From assembly GCF_015207755.1 (NCBI RefSeq), contig NZ_JADEWH010000002.1, forward strand, positions 434,001-498,000: 64,000 nt of DNA, read 5' to 3'. The notes under the pieces are model-generated. The model saw only the letters and a program-made list of their open reading frames with translations. It ran no database searches and was not told where the DNA came from. The position numbers and the translations under genes are program-made. Position 1 is the first letter of the stretch. The number at the start of each line of letters is the position of its first letter. The DNA is from Nodularia sp. LEGE 06071 (GTDB lineage Bacteria; Cyanobacteriota; Cyanobacteriia; Cyanobacteriales; Nostocaceae). Below are positions 25,344 to 34,948 of the stretch, in pieces.

Positions 25344-26798
25344 GTGTCTGAGTCAAGTGACAAACGCAGAAATTTCTCGCGGCGACAACCCACAAACCGC
25401 CGCCCGCGTCAGCATGAAGGCGAAAAAGTGGGCAAGAAAAAAGTTAAAGTACCCAATCCGCAGCAACGTCCTGCCAAAAAAGAAGTAGCTTTAACACGGC
25501 TGAACCATAATATGCTGCCGCCTCCTAGTGCTACTGTGGTCAGGAAGTCAAAACCAGGGCTAGTGATGCCAGCAGCGGTGAAACCCATTGGGTATGTGGG
25601 GACGACAGCACCCTTTTATCCCAACACAGTCAAGTACAAGACCGTGCGGGTACAGAAGCCAGCAATGCCCAAAATGGGCAGACGCGCATCGCGCAAAACG
25701 CGGTTAAAGCCAATGGCTAGAACCATGTTATACGCTCTAAGATTGTTGATTGTGGGAGTCGGTATTGGTGCCATTGTGGGTACGATTTTATCAGTCTTAG
25801 ACCCTGCTACTCGTATGCCCAGTAATTCGGCAGCATCATCTGGGAATCTGGGGACTAATCAGCCACAACTTACCCCCAATCCGGCTGGTGGTTTATACTT
25901 ATCCCAAGAAATTACCCCCTTGAAAGATGCCGTCCAAACTTTGGCAACGGCAAACCCGATTCTGACACCTGGCGTTTTCTTTGTGGATTTAGAGACTGGT
26001 GGCTACGTAGATGTGAATAGCTCCGCCAGTTTCTCTGCGGCTAGTACAATCAAAGTGCCGATTCTAATCGCCTTTTTCCAAGATGTGGATGCCGGTAAAG
26101 TCCGCCTGGATGAAATGCTGACGATGGGAAAAGAGATGGTGGCTGGTGGTTCGGGCAATCTGCAATACCAAAAAGTGGGAACCCAGTACAGCGCCTTGGA
26201 ACTTGCAACTCTCATGAGTACAAGCAGCGATAACACAGCTACCAATATGGTGATTGCCAGACTAGGAGGTATGGAGGCGCTGAATCAACGTTTCCAAAGC
26301 TGGGGATTGTCAGCTACAGCAATTCGTAATCCTCTGCCAGATTTAGCCGGAACAAATACCACTAGCCCCAGAGAATTGGGAAGTTTGCTGGCTATGGTCA
26401 ATCAGGGTAATTTAGTCAGTATGCGATCGCGCGATCTAATTCTGGATATTATGCGCCGCACAGAGCGAAATCATCTGTTACCTTCTGGTTTAGGCGCAGG
26501 TGCAAGAATTCACCATAAAACGGGTGACATTGCCACCATGCTGGGTGATGTGGGTTTAATTGATATCCCTACTGGCAAGCGCTACATCGCTGTTGTCATG
26601 GTACAACGCCCCAATAATGACCCTGGAGCCGAAAAACTGATTAGCTCGATTTCTAGCGCTGCTTACAAACAATTTAGCCAGAGTATTGCACCCAATCCCA
26701 TGATCAATACCCCCACACCTCCCAATATAGGTAACACTATGCCGCCGAATGTGACTCCAGTCCCATTCTCGACTCCACAAAGTTTCCCCTCTAGATAA
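25344..26798 (+). CDS. Membrane-anchored serine hydrolase of the class A beta-lactamase fold
   Basis: A 484-residue protein: a very basic, proline-rich cytoplasmic tail (1-120), one membrane segment (about 128-155), a spacer and a penicillin-recognising domain. The three family motifs are present: SxxK in AASTIKVPI (Ser234, Lys237), SDN in TSSDNTATN and KTG in HHKTGD. The omega-loop region reads NPLPDLAGTNTTSP, without the Glu166/Asn170 pair of hydrolytic class A enzymes, so a peptidoglycan DD-peptidase or non-lactamase role is more likely. The tail is Pro/Thr-rich. GTG at 25344 has AAGGAG five bases upstream and is preferred to a GTG 17 codons earlier. Confidence 0.85.
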   Translation: MSESSDKRRNFSRRQPTNRRPRQHEGEKVGKKKVKVPNPQQRPAKKEVALTRLNHNMLPPPSATVVRKSKPGLVMPAAVKPIGYVGTTAPFYPNTVKYKTVRVQKPAMPKMGRRASRKTRLKPMARTMLYALRLLIVGVGIGAIVGTILSVLDPATRMPSNSAASSGNLGTNQPQLTPNPAGGLYLSQEITPLKDAVQTLATANPILTPGVFFVDLETGGYVDVNSSASFSAASTIKVPILIAFFQDVDAGKVRLDEMLTMGKEMVAGGSGNLQYQKVGTQYSALELATLMSTSSDNTATNMVIARLGGMEALNQRFQSWGLSATAIRNPLPDLAGTNTTSPRELGSLLAMVNQGNLVSMRSRDLILDIMRRTERNHLLPSGLGAGARIHHKTGDIATMLGDVGLIDIPTGKRYIAVVMVQRPNNDPGAEKLISSISSAAYKQFSQSIAPNPMINTPTPPNIGNTMPPNVTPVPFSTPQSFPSR

Positions 26799-26820
26799 GT
26801 TTTGGTAAATCACTTGTTTT

Positions 26821-27939
26821 TTAACACTTCTGATATCGCATTCCGGGAAGTTGCGAAACTAAACCCATAAGTTCTAACTGTAATAATGCACTTGAAACTG
26901 AGCCAGTATTCATCCCGGTTTTTTGCACAAGATAATCAAAGGGCGAAACATCACAGGCGATCGCATCCATGACTTGTTGCAGTTCTGGTGATAAATCCGG
27001 CAACTTTAACTGTTCTGGAATTGGCAATGTGTCAATTGAATCAATTTTAGGGATGGCTCCCAGCATTTTTAGCAGTTCGTCTAATTCCCTGAGAACGAAA
27101 GAAGCACCTTGATTGAGTAATTTTAAACACCCTTGAGATGGATAATCATCTATTCTTCCAGGTAATGCATAAACATCTCTGCCAAATTCATTCGCATAAG
27201 TAGCCGTAATTAACGCCCCAGACTTCACAGGCGCTTCCATGACCAAAATCGCACGGCTTAAACCGGCAATGATCCGATTACGGCGAGGAAAGTGTGTGCG
27301 ATCGGGTGGGGTTTTGCTGGGATATTCACTCACGACTAAGCCTTGACTCAAAATCTGTTTGTACAAATCCCGGTTTTTGGGTGGGTAAATCACATCGACA
27401 CCAGTCCCTAACACGGCGATTGTTCTTCCCCCGGCTTTCATTGTGGCTAGATGGCTTTCTGTATCGATTCCCTCCGCCATCCCAGATACAACTGTAAAGC
27501 CATTTTTAGCTAAAGCTGTGCTAATCTGGCGCGTCCAACGAATACCATAATCTGAAGGTTTGCGTGTCCCGACAATCCCCACCAGGGGTTTTTGTCCCAA
27601 ATTTTCTTGTAGTTCAACTTCACCGCGATAGTACAACATTGGCGGTGGGCTGGGCGTTTCCAGCAACAACCGGGGATAATCTGCGTCGCCTGGTGTCCAG
27701 AAATGGGGGTTTTCTTGCTGGTGTTGGATCAGTAATTGTTTTGGATGCAGACGCGATCGCTGTTCATCTATTTTCCCTAATGTCTGAAACCCAAAACCTG
27801 GAACTTCTCCTAACTGGGCTTTGGTAGCATTCCAAGCAGTGGCTAGCGTGCCAAAATGCTGGTGTAGTCGTCGCAGTAACACCGGGCCAACCCCAGAAAT
27901 TCGCGTCCAAGCTAGCCAATATGCTCTTTCTTCTTCCAC
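26821..27939 (-). CDS. dprA: DNA processing protein DprA
   Basis: A 372-residue DprA/Smf. It protects incoming single-stranded DNA and loads RecA during natural transformation. N-terminal helix-hairpin-helix-like region (SGVGPVLLRRLHQHFG), Rossmann-like core with PLVGIVGTRKPSDYG, VSGMAEGIDTESH, VLGTGVDVIYPPKNRDLY, FPRRNRIIAGLSRAI and VKSGALITATYANEFGRDVYALPG, and a C-terminal winged-helix domain. The start is GTG at 27939, preceded by GAGG about eight bases upstream. Convergent with the serine hydrolase gene, with stops 22 bases apart. Confidence 0.95.
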   Translation of the reverse strand: MEEERAYWLAWTRISGVGPVLLRRLHQHFGTLATAWNATKAQLGEVPGFGFQTLGKIDEQRSRLHPKQLLIQHQQENPHFWTPGDADYPRLLLETPSPPPMLYYRGEVELQENLGQKPLVGIVGTRKPSDYGIRWTRQISTALAKNGFTVVSGMAEGIDTESHLATMKAGGRTIAVLGTGVDVIYPPKNRDLYKQILSQGLVVSEYPSKTPPDRTHFPRRNRIIAGLSRAILVMEAPVKSGALITATYANEFGRDVYALPGRIDDYPSQGCLKLLNQGASFVLRELDELLKMLGAIPKIDSIDTLPIPEQLKLPDLSPELQQVMDAIACDVSPFDYLVQKTGMNTGSVSSALLQLELMGLVSQLPGMRYQKC

Positions 27940-28239
27940 TATGCTATCCTCACACCTACTGATTTGAGTATTCCCAAATTAGGTTTGTCGATCACCAGGC
28001 GCACTGATTTAATCGTCGTTTCTCGTTATAATTTACTTCTGCGGTAATTTAGGTGTTAATGATTCTTGAGTTTAGAAAATATTTAATTTAGGATTATTGC
28101 TCAGACAATTCCCTCTTATTTGCTAATTTAAATTCAACAAATCCTGATTATATAATCAGTTCAAATTCCCGACTTCTCAAGAAATCGGGAATCTAGTTGT
28201 TTAGCAATTATGGAAAATTACTATGTTTACATGAAGCCC
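27940..28239. other. Intergenic region between dprA and the double-glycine peptide gene
   Basis: No gene seen. It contains a hairpin repeat at 28165-28192 located 47 bases downstream of the peptide gene on the minus strand, where it could act as a terminator. Confidence 0.45.
28165..28192. repeat. Hairpin repeat, relative of 6331-6363
   Basis: ATTCCCGA and TCGGGAAT arms around CTTCTCAAGAAA, sharing the CCCGACTTCT core with the hairpin before nadE. Confidence 0.6.
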
Positions 28240-28494
28240 TTAGTATTCATAACTGAATGACTTAGCTAGCACGGTAATATGACCAATTGCATAGGTGGCG
28301 ACAAATGCCTCAGCCAGCTTATTCAGTGTTGAGAGATCGCTAATAGCAGGGGCAACGCTAGCATCTGTAGAGGCTGTAGAACTGTCTCCACCAGAGATAA
28401 AATCTACATCTTGGAATTCATTGAGAAAACTTTCAGAATCTTGAAACAATTCAGAACCAGTAGCGTTTAGTTCGTAAAGATTGATAGTTGCCAT
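28240..28494 (-). CDS. Orphan peptide precursor with double-glycine leader
   Basis: An 84-residue peptide. ATG at 28494 has a strong GAGGAG eight bases upstream; a longer frame starting at 28605 lacks support. The leader (1-36) contains LNATGSELFQDSESFLNEF and ends FISGG, matching the pattern of cyanobacterial double-glycine leaders cut by C39-peptidase transporters. The 48-residue cargo starts DSSTASTDASVAPAISDL and ends LAKSFSYEY; it has no cysteine, a Ser/Thr-rich start and a hydrophobic helix (KLAEAFVATYAIGHITVLA). No transporter, modification enzyme or immunity gene is visible within 10 kb, so any export machinery must be elsewhere. Bacteriocin-like function is an inference. Confidence 0.65.
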   Translation of the reverse strand: MATINLYELNATGSELFQDSESFLNEFQDVDFISGGDSSTASTDASVAPAISDLSTLNKLAEAFVATYAIGHITVLAKSFSYEY

Positions 28495-28605
28495 ATCATT
28501 AGCTCCTCGATTATATGTTGCGCGTTGATTAACTTGGTAAACAATTAAGCTATCTTTTGCTGAACTGTTACTGCTAGTTTTAGTCATAAAATATAAAAAA
28601 ATCAA

Positions 28606-28914
28606 GGCGGAAAAAAATTAAAATAGACATATCTTCATGTATTTTGTCTTGATTTAAATGTGAGAAAATATTTATTCTTTGCTAAAAAATCCTGCTTTCA
28701 TATATGCAACTCTCAAAAAATAATTGACTGCTCACCTGCATCTAGACAATTTTAGCCAGTAGACAGAAGAATTTAGGATATTGGTGGGTTACGGAGTATC
28801 GTCCTAACCCCGACTAAAAATTGGGGATTTTATTCATTAGAAGTCTCTAAAGCAATCATCGCCGGCAACAGACCGCAAAGCGTTACCCTAGATCCTAGAA
28901 ACTCAAAACAGACA
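28606..28914. other. Intergenic region with a GGTGGGTTAC-type repeat
   Basis: Holds the promoter region of the peptide gene (left) and of the 192-residue protein (right). At 28781-28811 the sequence TTGGTGGGTTACGGAGTATC and following CGTCCTAACCC is a relative, in opposite orientation, of the repeat at 49032-49075. Confidence 0.55.
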
Positions 28915-29493
28915 ATGATACCAGAAGAAATTGCAGGTACGCTCACAAAATTATTTGATACAACAGAAGTAAACGCGATCGCCCCTGGATCGTGGCAAGT
29001 GGACACCTCTAGTTTTCGGCTGTTGGTACTGCTATCTGAAGATAATACTTGGTTACGGATTCTCCTGCCTATTGTCCCCATCCAAGAAGCCCAACCGTTT
29101 TTAGCACAGTTTTTAGAAGCCAACTTTGATGAGACGCAAGAAGTCCGTTATGCTTTGTTTGATGGTGTAGTTTGGGCAGTGTATCAACACAATAGCGAGA
29201 CTTTGGTTAGCGCAGACTTTGCCAGTGCGATCGCCCGACTGGTATCTTTGTCCGAAGCCGGGTTAGATCATGTCTTCAATCGTCTGATTGAAAGTCGCAT
29301 CCGGCAAATTATCCAGACAGCAAAACAGCAAGGACAATCTCTCGCAGCAACCATGCAAAATCTAGAACGTTTTTATGCAGAAGGATTGTTGGGTGAAATT
29401 GACCAAACCGCAGAAACCAGAGAACAAGTATTAACAGCTTGGCAGCGTCAATTAGAACGCTTATGGAATGAAATCGACATTAAAGTTGAATAA
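28915..29493 (+). CDS. Uncharacterised 192-residue cytoplasmic protein
   Basis: An acidic alpha/beta protein: an N-terminal sheet-forming half (SWQVDTSSFRLLVLLSEDNTWLRILLPI) and a helical C-terminal half (VFNRLIESRIRQIIQTAKQQG, RFYAEGLLGEIDQT, WQRQLERLWNEIDI). The first half is reminiscent of the YbjN/type III secretion chaperone-like fold, seen only as a pattern of strands and helices. No membrane segment, no catalytic motif. The ATG start looks sound. It is followed after 79 bases by a DUF2358 gene on the same strand. Confidence 0.65.
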   Translation: MIPEEIAGTLTKLFDTTEVNAIAPGSWQVDTSSFRLLVLLSEDNTWLRILLPIVPIQEAQPFLAQFLEANFDETQEVRYALFDGVVWAVYQHNSETLVSADFASAIARLVSLSEAGLDHVFNRLIESRIRQIIQTAKQQGQSLAATMQNLERFYAEGLLGEIDQTAETREQVLTAWQRQLERLWNEIDIKVE

Positions 29494-29572
29494 AATTTCA
29501 ATTTAAGTAGATAAGCACCGAATAAACCAAACTATATGACAACTTGTCAACATACCTCATGCCAGCCAACTT

Positions 29573-29956
29573 ATGGATATTATTGAAATCCTCAAACAAG
29601 ACTATCAAAGATTTCCGGAAAATCAAACATACAGCATTTACGCCGAAAACGTTTATTTTCAAGACCCATTAACTAAATTTCGGGGTGTTAAACGCTATCA
29701 GCAGATGATAAAATTCATCCAGACATGGTTTATCAATCCCCAGATGGACGTACATGATCTTCAAAATTTAGGAGACACCATCAAAACAGAGTGGACACTT
29801 AGCTGGAATACACCCATCCCTTGGAAACCCCGCATTTCTATCTCCGGGTGGAGTGAATTAGGGTTAAACTCTGCTGGTTTAATTATTTCCCACATCGATT
29901 ATTGGCACTGTTCACGCCTAGACGTAATTAAACAGCATTTTTACCCTATTCATTAG
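29573..29956 (+). CDS. DUF2358 family protein (SnoaL/NTF2-like fold)
   Basis: A 127-residue protein with the DUF2358 pattern: an N-terminal helix (DIIEILKQDYQRFPENQTY), YAENVYFQDPLTKFRGVKRY, and beta strands with TIKTEWTLSWNTPIPWKP and HIDYWHCSRLDVIKQHF. Such small cone-shaped folds often bind hydrophobic ligands, and plant and cyanobacterial members are of unknown function. No signal peptide. It may be cotranscribed with the preceding gene. Confidence 0.82.
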   Translation: MDIIEILKQDYQRFPENQTYSIYAENVYFQDPLTKFRGVKRYQQMIKFIQTWFINPQMDVHDLQNLGDTIKTEWTLSWNTPIPWKPRISISGWSELGLNSAGLIISHIDYWHCSRLDVIKQHFYPIH

Positions 29957-30201
29957 TATAAAAAAATACTTAATTTTACATTCGGCTGTGAAGTTAGAAT
30001 CCCCTCTCTAGAGAGATGCTGAGGCGATCGCCTTTAGGCAGAGATTTTGTCAAAATGATATGATTCACAGAATGGTACGAAGTTTGTCCAAGTTAAACAA
30101 AACACTTCAGAATATTGTGGCAAAACAGCCTGTAAATTAAGGAGGTTTATCTGAACAGCGATCCCCCAGAACTATCTAATTTACAAAAAGAGTTTTCTGA
30201 A

Positions 30202-33200
30202 GTGGCTTCAGAAGTATTCCCTGTAGGTGATAAATCTGTAGAAGAAAGGCTAACAGCCATTTTGGAAAATATGGCTGAAGCATTTATGGAGATTGACACA
30301 GCGTGGCGTGTTACTTCTGCGAATCATCAAGCAACACAGCTTTTAAATAAAAACACAGACGATTTATGCAGCAAACTGTTGTGGGATGTATTTCCCGTAG
30401 AGGCGACAACTCAGTTTTATCAACAGTGTCATCAAGTAATTGTCGAAAAAATATGCGTTGAATTTGAGGAGTTCTATCCGGCGTTAAATCGATGGTTGAA
30501 GGTGCGGCTTTGTCCGAGTGGAAATAGTCTATTAACATATTTTCTCGATATTACAGAACGAAAAGAATTAGAAATAACACTGCGTCAAAAACAAGATTTT
30601 CTCACAGTCCTGCTGGATAACGTTCAAGCCGGCATTGTCGCCTGCGATGCGGAGGGAAGATTACAGTTATTTAACAAAACAGCGCAATCATTGCATGGAT
30701 TGTCTGAAAAACCGCTTTTTCCAGAAGAATGGGCAGAACATTATGATTTGTATCTGCCGGATGGCAAAACGCTCATGGAAACAGCCGACATTCCCTTGTT
30801 TCAGGCATTACAAGGGCAGCAGGTTGATAATGTCGAAATGATCATTATGCCCAAGCAAGGAGTCACACGCATCCTCAGCGCCAAAGGTCAAGCAATTGTC
30901 GATTGGCATGGTGAAAAACAGGGTGCAGTGGTAGTCATGCACGATATCACCGAACGCAAGCAAGCTGAGGAAGCGCTCCGCAAAACTGAGCAACGTTACC
31001 GCTCAGTAGTGGATCATGTTAAAGAAGTCATCTTCCAAATCGATGCCGTAGGGGTATGGACATTTCTCAACCCGGCTTGGACGGAAATTACTGGATTTTC
31101 AGTTGATGAAAGTATCTGTACTCATTTTTTAAACTACGTATATCCCGATGATCGGCAGCATAATTTAGAACTCTTTCAATCTTTAATGCAAAGAGAAAAA
31201 GATGATTGCCATCATGAAATTCGTTACCTGACGAAAACTGGAGGGTTTCGTTGGATTGAGGTATTTGCCCACTTGAACTTAGACGACGATGGTACAATCC
31301 TGGGGACTTCAGGAACATTAATCGACATTACCGAACGCAAACAAGCTGAGGCAAAACGAGTGCAACTGGCGCGGGAGCAAGTAGCTCTTGCAGTCGTAGA
31401 AGTGGCACACCAACAATCGTCTTTTTTAGCAGAAATCAGTGCTGTGCTGGCATCTTCGTTAGATTATCAACAAACTCTTCAAAGCGTTGCTAATTTAGTT
31501 GTACCCTACTTTGCCGACTGGTGTTGTGTTGATTTGCTCAATGATGATCTCGCCATTAGCCGTGTTGCTGTTGCTCATGCTGATGCGGAAAAGGTGGGAT
31601 TAGGATGGGAAGTGATCCAACTCTATCCCAATTATTTGGATGATGGCTATGGCATTTCTCAGGTGATGAAAACTGGGCAAAGTCAAATTGTAGTAGAAAT
31701 TACGGATGAGCAGTTAGTAGCGACCATTCAAGATCCTCAATACTTGCAACTCTTACGCGAACTGAGCTTAAAATCGTGCATTATTGTGCCGTTAAAAGCA
31801 CGGGAACGAGTTTTTGGCAGCATTTCCTTTATCTTTGCCGAGTCTCATCGCCACTACAGCATGACTGATTTGACTTTGGCTGAAGATTTAGCTCGTAGAG
31901 CTGCAAACGCCATTGATAATGCTTATCTTTATCATGAAGCACAGCTAGCAAGGCAAGCCGCCGAAAAAGCCGCAGACCTCACTGCTAGGTTGCAAACCGT
32001 CACAGCAGCCCTTTGCGAATCTCTCACACCCTTGCAAGTTGCAGAGGTAATTGTCGAACAAAGTATGACAGTTTTGGCAGCGACTTCGGCAATGGTAGTT
32101 TTGGTGAGCAAAGATAGACAAGAATTAGAAATAATCAAAGCCGTCGGTTACAATCCCGATTTACTGGAATCCTGGCACAAATTTTCCATTAATTCCGCTA
32201 CCCCCTTAGCAGAAGCCATTAGAACTGAAGCACCTATATGGTTAGAAACCTCAGCAGAGAGAATTGCTAGTTATCCTCACTTAGCTGAAGTTTACGATCA
32301 ATACGATTTCCAATCATGGGTATCGCTGCCTCTCGTGACTGAGGGACGGTCTGTGGGCGGAATATCGCTGAATTTTCGAGAATTAAAGCACCTAAGTCAG
32401 GACGACCGCGAATTTATATTGGCATTATGTCGTCAATGCGCTCAAGCGATTGCCCGATCGCAATTGTATGAAGCAGAAAGCCAAGCTAGAGCCGAGGCGG
32501 AACAAGCGAACCGCATCAAAGATGAGTTTTTGGCAGTACTTTCCCACGAATTGCGATCGCCTCTCAATCCCATTCTGGGTTGGACAAAAATCCTGCGAAC
32601 AAAGCGTTTAGATGCCGCCAAAACCACACAAGCCTTAGAAACTATCGAACGCAATGCCAAGTTGCAAGCGCAATTAATTGAAGACTTGTTAGATGTTTCA
32701 CGCATCCTCCAAGGCAAAATCACCTTAAACGTCGCGCCAGTTAATTTAGCTACAACCATTAAAGCCGCCTTAGAAACAGTCCAACTAGCAGCAGAAGTCA
32801 AAAATATTCACATCCACACCCAATTCAACCTGACTTCTGGAAACGTTTCCGGCGATAGCAACCGCTTACAACAGGTTTTCTGGAATCTGTTCTCTAACGC
32901 CGTCAAGTTCACACCATCGGGAGGGCGAGTAGAAGTGCAACTAGAGCAGGTGGGGATGTATGCTCAAATCCAAGTCAAAGACACTGGTAAAGGTATCACT
33001 CCAGAGTTTTTACCTTATGTGTTTGAATACTTCCGCCAAGAAGATGGCGCAACCACCAGAAAATTCGGGGGATTAGGATTGGGGCTGGCAATTGTCCGCA
33101 ATTTAACGGAACTGCATGGAGGAACCGTTCACGCAGATAGTCCGGGGCAGAATTTAGGAACAACATTCATAGTCAGGTTGCCGTTAAACCTTGCTGAACA

Positions 33201-33621
33201 GCAGCTATCTTCTGATCATAGTCATTTAGAAACTTTAATCGACCTCACAGGTATTCAGATATTGGTTGTGGATGATGACCCAGATATGCGTGAGTTAGTA
33301 GAATTCATCCTGGTACAAGCTGGCGCACAAGTGAGTACAGCCGCTTCAGCATTACAGGCATTGACCCTCTTAAATCAATCTATCCCTGACTTGCTGTTGT
33401 CTGACATCGGGATGCCAGAAATGGATGGCTATTCTCTGATTCGGCAAATTAGAAAATACTCACCCCCAGAGGGAGGAACTATTCCGGCGATCGCACTTTC
33501 TGCTTATGCGGGTGAAATTAACCAACAACAAGCACTCCAAGCCGGATTTCACAAGCATATTTCCAAACCCATCGAACCCGAAGAGTTAGTCAGGGCAATT
33601 GCATTATTAATTACAAAATAA
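30202..33621 (+). CDS. PAS-GAF hybrid sensor histidine kinase
   Basis: At least 1139 residues: three PAS domains (about 12-115, 120-250, 255-385, each closing with DITERK), two GAF domains (about 405-580 and 600-755), HisKA with phospho-acceptor His in AVLSHELRSPLNPILGW, an HATPase domain (VKDTGKGITPEFL, GGLGLGLAIVRNL), and a C-terminal receiver domain with VVDDDP and phospho-Asp in LLSDIGMPEMDGY. No membrane segment, so cytosolic. The GTG at 30202 is a conventional choice. However, a perfect AAGGAGG at 30138-30144 is followed in frame by CTG at 30151, which would add 17 residues and has a much better ribosome site. GAF domains lack the Cys-His of bilin-binding types. Confidence 0.9.
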   Translation: MASEVFPVGDKSVEERLTAILENMAEAFMEIDTAWRVTSANHQATQLLNKNTDDLCSKLLWDVFPVEATTQFYQQCHQVIVEKICVEFEEFYPALNRWLKVRLCPSGNSLLTYFLDITERKELEITLRQKQDFLTVLLDNVQAGIVACDAEGRLQLFNKTAQSLHGLSEKPLFPEEWAEHYDLYLPDGKTLMETADIPLFQALQGQQVDNVEMIIMPKQGVTRILSAKGQAIVDWHGEKQGAVVVMHDITERKQAEEALRKTEQRYRSVVDHVKEVIFQIDAVGVWTFLNPAWTEITGFSVDESICTHFLNYVYPDDRQHNLELFQSLMQREKDDCHHEIRYLTKTGGFRWIEVFAHLNLDDDGTILGTSGTLIDITERKQAEAKRVQLAREQVALAVVEVAHQQSSFLAEISAVLASSLDYQQTLQSVANLVVPYFADWCCVDLLNDDLAISRVAVAHADAEKVGLGWEVIQLYPNYLDDGYGISQVMKTGQSQIVVEITDEQLVATIQDPQYLQLLRELSLKSCIIVPLKARERVFGSISFIFAESHRHYSMTDLTLAEDLARRAANAIDNAYLYHEAQLARQAAEKAADLTARLQTVTAALCESLTPLQVAEVIVEQSMTVLAATSAMVVLVSKDRQELEIIKAVGYNPDLLESWHKFSINSATPLAEAIRTEAPIWLETSAERIASYPHLAEVYDQYDFQSWVSLPLVTEGRSVGGISLNFRELKHLSQDDREFILALCRQCAQAIARSQLYEAESQARAEAEQANRIKDEFLAVLSHELRSPLNPILGWTKILRTKRLDAAKTTQALETIERNAKLQAQLIEDLLDVSRILQGKITLNVAPVNLATTIKAALETVQLAAEVKNIHIHTQFNLTSGNVSGDSNRLQQVFWNLFSNAVKFTPSGGRVEVQLEQVGMYAQIQVKDTGKGITPEFLPYVFEYFRQEDGATTRKFGGLGLGLAIVRNLTELHGGTVHADSPGQNLGTTFIVRLPLNLAEQQLSSDHSHLETLIDLTGIQILVVDDDPDMRELVEFILVQAGAQVSTAASALQALTLLNQSIPDLLLSDIGMPEMDGYSLIRQIRKYSPPEGGTIPAIALSAYAGEINQQQALQAGFHKHISKPIEPEELVRAIALLITK

Positions 33622-33649
33622 ACAAAATGAACTATTCAGGTGGAATTAT

Positions 33650-33673
33650 CCCCCCTGCCCCCTGCCCCCTGCC
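33650..33673. repeat. CCCCCTG tandem heptamers (STRR type)
   Basis: Three or so heptamers CCCCCTG between the hybrid kinase and the ArsA gene. Similar CCCTGCA units occur at about 53125-53146 before trpD. Confidence 0.7.
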
Positions 33674-33769
33674 TCTTTTTCCATGTCTTGCGCGAACAGT
33701 ATTTATTTTCTTTAAACAGTTGATAATGTAAATAAATGTAAATAATGCTGAGATAGGACGTAATCATCC

Positions 33770-34948
33770 ATGCGTGTAATTTTGATGACAGGCAAAGGCG
33801 GCGTAGGCAAAACCTCCGTTGCTGCCGCTACTGGTCTGCGTTGTGCAGAACTAGGCTACCGCACACTGGTTTTGAGTACAGACCCAGCTCACTCTTTGGC
33901 AGACAGTTTTGACTTAGAAATGGGACACGCACCGCGAGAAATTCGCCCGAATTTGTGGGGTGCAGAACTCGATGCGCTGCAAGAACTAGAGGGAAATTGG
34001 GGTGCGGTGAAGCGTTATATCACCCAAGTGTTACAAGCCAGAGGCCTAGAAGGGGTGCAAGCCGAAGAATTAGCCATCTTACCAGGTATGGATGAGATTT
34101 TTGGCTTAGTCAGGATGAAACGCCACTACGACGAAGGCGAATTTGATGTTTTGATTATCGACTCAGCCCCTACCGGCACAGCATTACGCCTGCTGAGTTT
34201 ACCTGAAGTTGGTGGCTGGTATATGCGCCGTTTTTACAAGCCATTTCAAAATATCTCAGTGGCGCTTCGACCGTTGGTGGAACCTTTCTTTAAACCAATT
34301 GTCGGTTTTTCTCTCCCAGATAAAGAAGTGATGGATGCACCTTATGAGTTTTATGAGCAAATTGAAGCTCTGGAAAAAGTATTAACTGATAATACTCAAA
34401 CCTCAGTGCGTCTGGTCACTAATCCCGAAAAAATGGTGCTGAAAGAATCTCTGCGCGCCCATGCTTATCTAAGTTTATATAATGTAGCCACAGACTTAGT
34501 GATTGCTAATCGGATCATTCCCCAGGAAGTCCAAGACCCATTTTTCCAACGTTGGAAGGAAAGCCAGGAGCAATATCGCCAGGAAATACATGACAACTTT
34601 CTGCCTCTACCTGTAAAAGAAGTGCCACTTTTTTCTGAAGAAATGTGTGGTTTAGCTGCCTTGGAACGTCTGAAAGAAACTCTCTACAAAGATGAAGATC
34701 CAACTCAAATATATTACAAAGAAACAACTATGAGAGTTGTGCAAGTGCAGAACCAATATAGTTTGGAAATCTACTTGCCTGGGATTCCCAAAAACCAAAT
34801 TCAACTGAGTAAAAATGGAGATGAATTAAATATTACTATTGGTAATCATCGCCGTAATTTAGTATTGCCACAAGCTTTGGCAGCACTACAACCAGGTGGA
34901 GCCAAGATGGAAGAAGACTATCTGAAAATTTCCTTTACGACAATGTAA
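33770..34948 (+). CDS. ArsA/Get3 family ATPase with C-terminal HSP20-like domain
   Basis: A 392-residue SIMIBI-class ATPase. N-terminal deviant P-loop [15 protein letters not shown], switch [13 protein letters not shown], and [16 protein letters not shown]. The last 75 residues ([18 protein letters not shown], then [19 protein letters not shown]) form an alpha-crystallin/HSP20-like beta domain, as in the ArsA-HSP20 fusion family of cyanobacteria and plastids. The family relates to arsenite pumps and tail-anchored protein targeting; with no arsenic genes here, a chaperone or targeting role is more plausible. Stand-alone gene followed by a terminator-like hairpin. Confidence 0.9.
   Translation: MRVILMTGKGGVGKTSVAAATGLRCAELGYRTLVLSTDPAHSLADSFDLEMGHAPREIRPNLWGAELDALQELEGNWGAVKRYITQVLQARGLEGVQAEELAILPGMDEIFGLVRMKRHYDEGEFDVLIIDSAPTGTALRLLSLPEVGGWYMRRFYKPFQNISVALRPLVEPFFKPIVGFSLPDKEVMDAPYEFYEQIEALEKVLTDNTQTSVRLVTNPEKMVLKESLRAHAYLSLYNVATDLVIANRIIPQEVQDPFFQRWKESQEQYRQEIHDNFLPLPVKEVPLFSEEMCGLAALERLKETLYKDEDPTQIYYKETTMRVVQVQNQYSLEIYLPGIPKNQIQLSKNGDELNITIGNHRRNLVLPQALAALQPGGAKMEEDYLKISFTTM

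Noticed and set aside
28495-28605. Upstream extension of the double-glycine peptide
   Set aside because: The extra 37 codons lack leader-like features, while ATG 28494 has a strong GAGGAG eight bases upstream and starts at the MATINLYEL leader.
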